Below are positions 1-10,000 of a stretch of 52,443 nucleotides of DNA, piece by piece (position 1 is the first letter of the stretch; every line of letters starts with the position of its first letter). Below the pieces are notes generated by a model. That model did no database searches. It had not been told where the DNA came from and saw only the letters and a program-made list of their open reading frames with translations. This stretch comes from Saccoglossus kowalevskii (taxonomy: Eukaryota > Hemichordata > Enteropneusta > Harrimaniidae). The stretch is from contig NW_003144288.1 in NCBI RefSeq assembly GCF_000003605.2, positions 98,139 to 150,581 of the forward strand, given 5' to 3'. The translations under genes and the position numbers were made by a program.

Positions 1-400
1 CGGCCATTTTAAGGCCGAAAATGCATTGAAATCGCACATTTTCACCATTCCGGACCCGGATCTCAGTTATGCATGGACGGATTTTGTTCAAATTTGGTAC
101 ATACATTAAACATAATAGGACCTTGATGCACGTCATTTTTTTTTCAAATCAAGTTTGAAATGGCCGACTGGCGGCTATTTTGTTTTAAAGAATTCAGTTC
201 TGGATCCGTATCCGAGACATGTCTTGATTGATCAAGTTCAAACTTCACACACACATGGTACATCATGTCACAAATAAATATGTGCATTTGTTTCATGATC
301 CGCTTAACAATAGCTGAATGATGGCCATTTTAAGGCCGAAAATGCATTTCGGATCAGACCACTTAAAGTGGTCTGAGATTTCGGTCATGATCTGCTTTGA
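1..400 (-). repeat. Dispersed repeat family A (GCCATTTT / AAGATGGC type), partial
   Basis: Degenerate copies of a family also present near 33.7-33.95, 36.9-38.2 and 44.8-45.8 kb. Shared hallmarks are blocks around GGCCATTTT, a stretch with TTGGTACATACATTAAAC, and a block related to GATGTGCATCAAGGTCCTA (here as its reverse complement). This copy runs opposite to those at 37 and 45 kb. The region lies upstream of the first visible MMAB exon and is probably intronic. Family membership is seen directly by comparison within the window; the class of element is not known to me. Confidence 0.6.
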
Positions 401-1148
401 ATGTATATGTCACTCAAATATGAACAGAACGGGGACGTGTCATTGACAATGACTTGTTTATTTGTGTGTTTGTTTCTTCTATTTATTTGTTTGTTTCTGC
501 TGTGTATTTGTTTGTTTATTAATTGTAGTAACATAAAGAGAACTTTTCAAATCTTAAAAAACAATTAAATTGGATGAATTACAATGTATAACATTTAACT
601 TCAGATAAGTTGAGTTGTTATACTTTCTCTAGTATTTGCCATACGTGTTACACATAACTGCACATAGATTGGTGAGTGATGTCTGTATGATCCTAAGGTA
701 GATATAGTCAAAATATACTATCTATATTTAGATACGACATTCTAATAATAGCTATCAGATAAGACTAACATTTAGCCATTTACTTGGAAAATATCAAGTA
801 TTTTGGGATTCTGCACTTTGAAATCTCATGGATTAACCATTATGGGATGGGGGTGGAAACTTCAAAGGAGGGTCGATAATGTTAACAAAAATGTTTGTGT
901 TGGTGAATGGTCTGACTGATCAGCCATGTATCTGTCATCCATTGTCCATTAGAAGTTGTAGGAAAGTTCATACTAGTCAAGGACTTTAGAGCATTTATAG
1001 ATTTGTGTTTTTTTATCTCTGCTGTTATTGTAGCATGCCAAGTGAAGTGCTTATGCAGTCACCATCATCTACAATCCTGTTTTCATTTTGTTCTTGAAAA
1101 CCACCCACCAGGTTATGTTATTGGTGGAACTTCGGTTGAAGATTTTTT
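401..1148. other. Probable MMAB intron, no gene seen
   Basis: AT-rich sequence with no splice-bounded exon resembling the upstream part of MMAB and no RNA gene that I recognise. It holds only short simple stretches such as the TTTG-rich tract near 460-520. Confidence 0.5.
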
Positions 1149-1180
1149 GACTCCTGTGTGCAAAGCACACGATGGGAGTC
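1149..1180. repeat. Terminal hairpin of repeat family B
   Basis: An imperfect 32-nt hairpin: the left arm GACTCCTGTGTGC pairs with a right arm ending GGGAGTC across an AAA loop. It is followed by CCTGTCTGTGTG and a long GT tract. The same layout (hairpin with AAA or TTT loop, then GTCC/GT-rich tract, then a TATCTCA block) occurs in families A and X, so I read it as an element terminus. Confidence 0.5.
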
Positions 1181-1193
1181 TTTGCAGTTACCC

Positions 1194-1198
<5 letters not shown>

Positions 1199-1268
<70 letters not shown>
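1199..1268. repeat. (GT)n microsatellite
   Basis: About 35 uninterrupted GT dinucleotides, then one GTAT interruption. Open frames over this tract on both strands (poly-Cys-Val or poly-Thr-His) are artefacts of the dinucleotide. It lies between the terminal hairpin and the body of a family B repeat. Confidence 0.95.
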
Positions 1269-1275
<7 letters not shown>

Positions 1276-2530
1276 TCTGTCCATTCCACTGATATCTCAA
1301 GAACTGTATGTTTGTTTTTAATGAAACTTTGTGTATAGATGCTCTGGGCTAATGCGCAGATTTGATTAGGTTTTGGTTGAAATCCATGCATAATAATTAC
1401 CTTATTTGCATGATAATTAGCTAATTTTTAGCTGTTTCTTGACTGTTCCATTGATATCTAAAGAGCCATTCATTAGATTTTGATGAAACTTGGTACATAG
1501 ATGCTCTGGACTAATTTACAGATGTGATTAATTTTGGGTAAAAATTTATGCATATGATTAATATAATTTGCATAATGATTAGTCAATTTTCAGCTTTTCC
1601 AGCGATATCTAAGTACTAATCATCACATTTCAATGAAACTTACATAGATACAAAAGACGATGCACAGACAGATATGTGAAATATTAATTACCTAATTTGC
1701 ATAATTAATAAATTTTCAGCTTTTGATATTTCAAGTACTATTACTTCGTTACTATATGGTACATAAATTCTCTAGAACAATCCAAAGACCTGATTAATTT
1801 TAAGTAAAAATGTGTACATATTAATCAACTAATTTGCATAATAATCTTGGTACAAAGATTTTCTAGAACAATGCACAGACCTGATTAGTTTTGGGTTAAA
1901 ATCAGTGCATATTAATTACCTAATTTGCATAATTAGCTAATTTGCATAATTAGCTAATTTTCATCTTTTACACTGATATCACATGTACTAATTATTCCAT
2001 TTCAATGAAACTTGGTACATTGATGTCCAGAACAATGCACAGTATATTATAATAAATCATAATTTTTGGTTCTAATCGCATTTCAATGAAACTTCGTACA
2101 TAGATGGTCTGTGACAGTACTTACTTTAATTCAGTGAATCTTGGGACATATGTACTCTTAACACAATGTGATGATCTAATTAGTTTTAGGTTGATATACA
2201 TCTATAATAATTACCTAATTTGCATAATAATTTATATTTCAGCTTCCCACTAATTTAGTTAGGATTAATCATCACATTATAATGAAACTTTGTACAAGTG
2301 CACCCTGAAACAATATACAGACCTAAATCTATGCATAATAATTGCTTAATTTGTATAATAATTCATTTGGTTTATATAATTTTTGCTCTTAAATTCTATT
2401 TGAATTTCTCAGTCCATTAATTGCACTAATTAATATTATTTTCACACATTGTTTTTTTATGTAACATTTTGCTCACTCAAAGGTTTTATTATGGATCCAA
2501 TGATCACCCCTAATATGGAATGGTTTACCC
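1269..2530 (+). repeat. Dispersed repeat family B, tandemly iterated degenerate monomers
   Basis: Several degenerate monomers of roughly 140-220 bp. Each contains versions of GATATCTCAAGAAC, ATGAAACTTGGTACATAGAT, a GCACAGACCTGATTA block, and an AT-rich end with TAATTTGCATAATTAGC. Further copies lie near 6.0-6.25, 8.6-8.95 and 34.16-34.33 kb. No coding potential. The repeated ATTTGCAT matches the octamer (POU-factor) core; any function is speculative. Confidence 0.7.
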
Positions 2531-2682
2531 CACAAGAGCATTAAGCCATTCTAGTTTGTTATGAATTCTGTGTCAACCCAAATTTCTTTTGCCTCATGAC
2601 AAAATAGAAAACACATTAAACGTTTAATGGCTCCCTCATGTACTTGTTGAGATATTTAAACAAAACTCTTTCTTTTAACACT

Positions 2683-2940
2683 TAATCTTTTCACCACCTG
2701 ATCTCTTTTTTTCATAACATTTCACAAAATAGTCATGTTTATGGTCTGCACTTTCAGAAGATTGGGACAAAAATAACCATATTTAAAGTAAAAACTGAGT
2801 AAAAACTAAAGTGTAAAAAAGTAAAAACTGAAAATTTACTAAAATTTAGTCAGTTGGCACCAAAATTAGGATTCATTTCTAGAATATAAAAAAAAAGTGA
2901 CGAAAAATGTGGGTGAGAAAGTCTGGTGGTGAAAAGGTTA
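2683..2940. mobile_element. Non-autonomous TTAA-type MITE (family E), copy 1
   Basis: About 258 bp bounded by inverted ends: TCTTTTCACCACC on the left and GGTGGTGAAAAGG on the right. It abuts TTAA on the left and a diverged TTAT on the right. The interior includes a GTCTGCACTTT...GGGACAAAAATA block shared with copies at 5357, about 31545 and about 49620. The TTAA flank in better copies suggests mobilisation by a piggyBac-like transposase. No internal open frame. Confidence 0.65.
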
Positions 2941-3676
2941 TTGCAATTATAGCTATAAACTGTAAAACATTTTATTTTCAGTGTTATCAATTTTGGCGAT
3001 TTGACAATTTTCAAAATTTGCTGTCACTCCCTAATATCGCAGTATAAGTCATTATAGCTCTTTGGGACATCAGTAAAAGTTCCTCTGGCTCCTTGGGACC
3101 CTAATGATTGTCTCTGTGACTCCCTAGCACCCCAGTGAAAGTCACTGTGGCCGCCTGTCTTACTGATGTAAAAAATGTTCACTGCTGCATAATTTTTTCC
3201 CTGATTTGAGAACAGTGTGTCCTACATGGTATGATGCACTGAGATTTGTTGTGCCAAAACAATTAACGCTCATTCCATGAGGTTGAACCCTGGATGAATC
3301 AAACACACACTCAATATAGGGGTACTAAATTCACTGGCTGATTCATTCACTTACAGATGTGACTTTGGATGGAAAAACCTTGAATTAGGTCCACAGGTGT
3401 TTGAGTTCTAGTTGACGCCCAGATAGCACATTAAATTGCCATTTGAGAGATTGGTGTATAGGCTTATCATGAAGTAATATGAATGTGGTTTCTGTATGTA
3501 TTTTAGACTGCAACAAACAATCTTAGGTGACAATAGTGATTGACATGCAGTGTTCAGAATTGTTTCCCGGCACAAAAATATATTTTTAAAAAAGTGAAAC
3601 TGATTACTAGTATTGATACTGATCTTGTAACAACTGATGATTGATTTGTTCTTTCTATCTATTTTATTATTTTTAG
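2941..3676. other. MMAB intron sequence, no gene seen
   Basis: AT-rich sequence between the MITE and the first visible MMAB exon. It ends in a pyrimidine-rich tract and the acceptor TTTTTAG at 3671-3676. I saw no other splice-bounded coding segment. Confidence 0.5.
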
Positions 3677-3736
3677 AGTCATACCACTAGCCAGAGATGG
3701 GGAGGTGGACAATGCTGTTGTACAGTATCTCAATAG
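3677..3736 (+). CDS. MMAB: MMAB penultimate coding exon
   Basis: A 60-bp exon between acceptor TTTTTAG and donor GTAAGA. Its first base completes an arginine codon begun in the preceding exon, and its last two bases (AG) begin the arginine of the conserved LNRLSD segment. It encodes VIPLARDGEVDNAVVQYLN, matching the vertebrate stretch between the active-site RRxxER-type region and the C-terminal helix. Confidence 0.88.
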   Translation, partial: SHTTSQRWGGGQCCCTVSQ

Positions 3737-6700
3737 GTAAGACAGTACTAGAAATAATCTGACCATTAGAACTCTGGATGATTGGGAAGTCAAATTTCAA
3801 GAGATTTGAAGTAAAAACCTGAAAATTGAACATAATAGCATCTTGAATTTTATACTTGGTATTCTCTGAAACTGTTGGAATGATAGAATTTGAACAAATC
3901 ACCGGAAACTCGTGAATTAAACTTCCAAGCGACAACTTGGTAAATTGGTATTTTGCATTGGTATCATATTTACATTTTGAAATATTAAGTTGAAATATCA
4001 GTATGTTCAAGTCCCAAGATAAAGATAAATTATTTGTTTGCAATATCAAATTTTTGCCAACAGGTTTCTGTATTTAATGATTGTTCCCTAAGAAATCAAT
4101 TAATGATGAAAAAAATGCAGTGGATGATCCATTGCCAAAATAAATAATTATCACTATTTCCATACCCTTCCAATGATCTGTCTATAAGACTGGCACATTT
4201 CTAATTTAAGTATGTTTAATTGGTTTGTTTTTGTACTTTTAAAACCTGAAGAATTCTATATTTAGAGCACAATGTTGTGCACTTTGGAAGTAAAGGCAAT
4301 TAAGAGTATTTTATCATTGTAAGTGTTCTTTCAATTATACATGTATATTGGACATACATTTGTAGCTAAATGTAGATTGTCATGATGACAACCTAGTAAA
4401 TGATGGGGTTTTTCACCTTTAATTACTGTAAAAGGATTAATTATTCACTGGGTTTTAATTTTGCTTATTTCGCTGGCTGGAAAATGCGCTAAATTAAAAC
4501 CCAGTGAGTATGTAAAAATTTAGCATAGAACACACTATCTAAATGATAAAACCGTGAATTTAAAACCCACTGAATATGCCTGAAATGGTAAATCAGCGAA
4601 ATTTAAACCCAGTGAAAATTAATCATTTTTCAGTATTGAAAACCATACCATTCCCTACTTTACCATGAAATCCTGGCAACAAGGTCAAGGTTCATCATTG
4701 TTAGAATCAAATGAGAAGTTTAAAAGAAAACATGACATTTGAGTGGATCAACACATTAAGTTCACAAGTCTTTCGCTGTTACAACTCTCTACACGACTAT
4801 TTGTTTACCATTGATACCCGGTATATGTCAACCATTTATGACTCTGTCATGTTGTATGACCGCTCGACAAGGATTCAAACATGAGTAGTAGAATGGTGAT
4901 TAACGGCTAATCAAGCACAAGCTGGAAGGTGAATGTTACCTGTAAACTATCAGCATGCATGTGTAGCTTATTATTTTATAAGCGGCCTGATCATTACATG
5001 CATAAACATCACAGATTGCACTATTTAAGATAAGAGAGACAACAATATATATTAAAGCGCAGTAGTCGTCGCGCTGCGCAAGTGCGACATTTGTGTTGAT
5101 AAACATTGATTTTTCCACAATCCAATGCGTTCTTCAAATGGAAATCACAAGTATGAGGTTTGACCTGGGCGCGACTTGCATTGATTACCGCCGGTGACTC
5201 CTTGATACCTTCGAATAACATGAAAATTACCTCATTAAAGCTTGGAAACGTCTCAGTTCGTACTCGTTGATCTGCGCAACAGTCAAAGTCACCATCTTTG
5301 TTTATATGAGACCCATATATCTCGCACATGCGTAGACTACCGCGCTTTAAATATATTTAACATTCTCACCACCAGTTCCCTGTTTTCATCAATAACAAAT
5401 CGTCCTCTTTTATAGTCTGTACTTTTACAGACAATTTGGACAAAAATAGCCACATTTTTTTAGTAAAAACCGAAAATTGACAAATTTTGTTTGTTATGGC
5501 TTCAAATTTAGGGTTTATTTCCAAAAATATTGAAGAATTTAAGAAAAAAGTGCAGAAAAATTTGGGAGAGAAAGTCTGGTGGTGAAAAGGTTAACATATC
5601 GCCTACATGTGCCGTTTTTTTCAATGAGAACCATTTTGGAACTTCAATGGAAGGCTTTCAGCAGGCAATTTTGTTTAACTAAATATGATTGGTTACATAT
5701 ACTGTTGTTGATTGGAGAGTTTTAAAACAAATTTTAGGGTACAATCATTGTCTAAAGTCTGTATGGTAATCATGGTTGGTCACATGATGTTCTTATCTGT
5801 ATGCTTATATTGACAGACAATGTTGACAATGATAAGCATTAAATATATTGCTAACTTAATATGTTTGTCTTAACATTATGAGAAAACCATTAACAGATAC
5901 TTTTAATATGCGTGATAACATTCATTGTTTGTTTCTCTACAATCAAGGTATATTTGGCTAATCTAAGTGTACTCCTTGTAATCACTCACATGGAATTACA
6001 CACTTTTTCCTGTCTTTGTGTTTGTTTAAACTCATATCTCTATCTCATTGAATTTTAATGTCATTTTGTACATTTGAGCTGTGAGCTTATCCGCAGACCT
6101 GATTGTTTTTTTCTCTGAAATGTACATGTATAATCTGAATAATAATTCATCACTGGTTTAGCGTGATTGAGATTTCTACATCTCAAGGGCCATTCATTGG
6201 ATTTTGGGGAATGGTAATGTAGACCCCTTAATGTTTTAATAAAAATTAATTAACTAATTTTTAGCTCCGCTGTCGACTTTGTCGAGCAGAGCTTATCATA
6301 TGAGTGATTGTCGTCCGGTGTCCGTCGTCCGTGTCAATGTTTTACTTTTTCGACTTCTTCTTGAAAACTATGAGCCTGAATGCTTTGATATTTGGTGTAT
6401 ATGTACCTTGGGTAGACCTCTCTCAGATTTGTTCATTTTATGATCATATCTTCAATTCTCTAATTTTGGTGAATATTTTTGTCATTTTTGGTAAAAAGTG
6501 ATATTTTCGACTTCTTGTTAAAAACCGCAAGTCCAATTGCTTTGATATTACATATATAGGTACTACATATGGACCTCTCTCAGATTTGTTCATTTTGTAA
6601 TGATATCTTTAATTCTCTAATTTTGGTGAATATTTTTGTCATTTTTGGTAATAAGTGATATTTTCTACTTCTTGTTAAAAACCACAATCATTTATGGTGA

Positions 6701-6966
6701 AAAATGATATTTTTGAATTCTTGTTGAAAACAGCAAGTCCCATAGCATTGATACTATGCATATTGTTCATTTTCTAATGATTTCTTCTGTTCTTTAATTG
6801 AAATGTGCATTGCGAACAGCGGAACTATCTCAGCCGAGAGGCTGCTTGTTATAATATTCAAAGACTTAACCTGTTCCTGTCTTGTTTGTCAGAACATTAT
6901 CGAAGAACAACTTATTATGTTGAAGAATTTTATTGGCTCTGCTGTTGTAAAAGCTGACAGCAGAGC

Positions 6967-7009
<43 letters not shown>

Positions 7010-10000
7010 GGTGATTGTGTATCCCACATCCTGCAGCCCATGTGAACTATTCCTATGTATGACTTCTTATTAACTCTTATCTTGTCAGCCCCATGTATTT
7101 TTACACTGACTTGACCAGATAAGGGTTAAACTACCAGTCCAATAGCTTTGATACTTGATTCGCCTTAAGTGGACATCTGTCAGATTTGTTTATGGGATAT
7201 AATGGTCATACATGTATTGTGAACACATACAGTATTCTATGGGATATGATGACAATACATATTGGCAACACGTACAGTACTCTATGGGACATGAAAGTCA
7301 TACATACTGGAAACATGCAGATACAGTATTCTATAGGATGTGATGACCATCCATATTAGGAACACGTACAGCATTCTATGGGATATGATGGCCATCTATA
7401 TCAGGAACACGTACAACATTCTATGGGATATAATGGTCATACATATCAGAAACATACACTACTCTATGGGATATGATGGCCATCCATATAAGGAACACGT
7501 ACAGCATTCTATGGGACATGATAGTCATATATATTGGGAACAGATACAGTATTATATGGGACATGATGGCCATACATATTGGGCACACACAGTATTATAT
7601 GAAATATGATGGAAGTACATATTGGGAACACACACAGTACTCTATGGGATATGATGAAAATACATATTGGGAACACATACAGCATTCTATGGGATGGGAT
7701 ATGATGGCAATACATATTGGGAACACATACAGTATTCTATGGGATATGATGGCTATACATATTGGGCACATACAGTATTATATGGGGGTTATGATGGCAT
7801 TACATATTGGGAACATATACAACATTCTATGGGATATGATGGTCATACATATTGCGAACACATACTGTACTCTATGGGACATGATGGTCATATATACTTG
7901 GAACAGATACAGTATTCTATGGGATATGATGGCCATACATCTTGGATACACATACAACATTCTATGGGATATGGTGGCCATACATATTGGGCACACACAG
8001 TATTATATGGGATATGATGGCAATACATATTGGAAACACGTACAACATTCTATGGGATATGATGGTCATACATATTGCAATCACATACTGTACTCTATCG
8101 GACATGATGGTCATATATACTGGGAACAGATACAGTATTCTATGGGATATGATGGCAATACATATTGGGAACACATACAGCATTCTATGGGATATGGTGG
8201 CCATACATATTGGGCACATACAGTATTATATGGGGGTTATGATGGCAATATATATTGGGAACACGTACAACATTCTATGGGATATGATGGTCATACATAT
8301 TGCGAACACATACTGTACTCTATGGGACATGATGGTCATATATACTGGGAACAGATACAGTATTATATGGGATATGATGGTAATACATATTGGGAACACA
8401 TACAACATTCTATGGGATATGATGGTCATACATATTTGGAACACATACTGTACTCTATGGGACATGATGGTCATATATACTGGGAACAGATACAGTATTC
8501 TATGGGATATGATGGCCATACATATTGGATACACATACAGTACTCTATGGGATATGATGGCCATACATATTGGTAACACATACAGTACTCTATGGTGTGT
8601 GTCTGTTTCACTGATATCTCAAGAACCATTCAACAGATTTCAATGAAGGTTAATACACAGATGCTTTTGGATAATGCGCAGACCTGATTGTGCATATTAA
8701 TCACTTAATTAGCCAATATTTAGCTTTTAAATCAATAGATAACAACTGCTATATGCTCTGGGATAAGCCATATACATGTTCACAAGCCGGCGCCAGCGAA
8801 ATTCCAAAGCCAACCGTTTAGTCAAAACCAAAGCAGTTTAATAGCCAATTTGCTAGCGAATTTGCAAATTGGCTGCCCCAATACTTCTGGGACTTGCTGT
8901 AATGAAACTGGGTAAATAGATGCTTTTGGATAATCCACAGATCTGATTACTTCAGTGTTAAAATCAAGGCATAATAATTATCTACTTAGTATAAATGTAT
9001 CCTCCGTAATGTGCATAACTATAATGTACTAAGACTGCTGCATCTTTAGAGAGAAAAAAATATGTCTATCAGTTGTTAGCAATAATATAGAGGTAACACT
9101 ATGTAACCATAACAGAAAAAGTAACTTTACTGCAGTAACATGCGATTAGGGAATTATGGAAATCTCAGAAAGTGGGAGTCAAGTATTGACTCATATTGTT
9201 TTTGATTGTTTTTTGTGCCAGGCGACAGTTGTGGACATTGAATGTCATTATTGTCTCTCCTGACTTTTTTTTTATATGTGAAAATTGCAAGTACTAGTGC
9301 TGACACATAGTGCATTTTTGCCACAAAAGCCATATTCATGTTTGGGACTACATGACAGGGTTGTGCGGCCATCTCTGTCAACCAGGCTCGATCGAACACA
9401 AGAACCTGTGGACCTTAACCATGGTTCCCCCAAAGTCGCATTCGTCAGTGAATGAATCTCGGCCAGTGGAATTGGCCTTCCTATTGAGTCAGTGGCACAC
9501 TCACCCAGGGTATGAGTCTACCCTTTCGATGTTCAGCCTAAGGTATGATTTGAACTTGGGTCTACCGATCATGAGACTGATGTGACAACCACTATGCTAC
9601 CAGTGACCGGTATTAAGTATATTTATTTTTTTGATGAGTCGAAATACAAGGGGTAAAAACAGATGTACTTGTACTTGGCGGTACATCTGGTGACAAGATC
9701 AAACTCACATCTACATTTCTCAAAATCCTATGGGAGTTTAGTCAGCATGTTTTCGGTTGTTTTTCTCTTTTCCCATGGTGGATGATGTTTAAGTTTATTT
9801 ATATTCATTCACTAAAATTTGATTCTCTAAACATTCTTTATACTTTATATTATGTTTATTAGGACCCTTGTGTATCATCTCGGCACCTTGGATATATTTT
9901 AAGATCATTTGGAGTAATAACATAAAGGGTTAATTTTTATTGGTAGATGTTTTTCTTGATTTGATGGTCTGTTAAAGGCACTCATGAGGTCAAAATTTTG

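Noticed and set aside
1003-1391. Open frames of poly-Cys-Val and poly-Thr-His
   Set aside because: Artefacts of the GT dinucleotide tract.
3274-3300. B-box-like GGTTGAACCCTGG as a possible tRNA or SINE
   Set aside because: No A box at the proper distance and no tRNA fold; a related fragment near 34632 is too short to support a call.
5021-5329. 102-codon minus-strand frame in a CpG-rich island
   Set aside because: Coincides with a TTAA-type MITE whose inverted ends bracket it; no protein similarity recognised.
7473-8576. 367-codon plus-strand open frame with period-15 peptide
   Set aside because: Translation of a 45-bp minisatellite inside the MMAB intron. Other frames and the reverse strand are also open, and there is no domain or splice signal.
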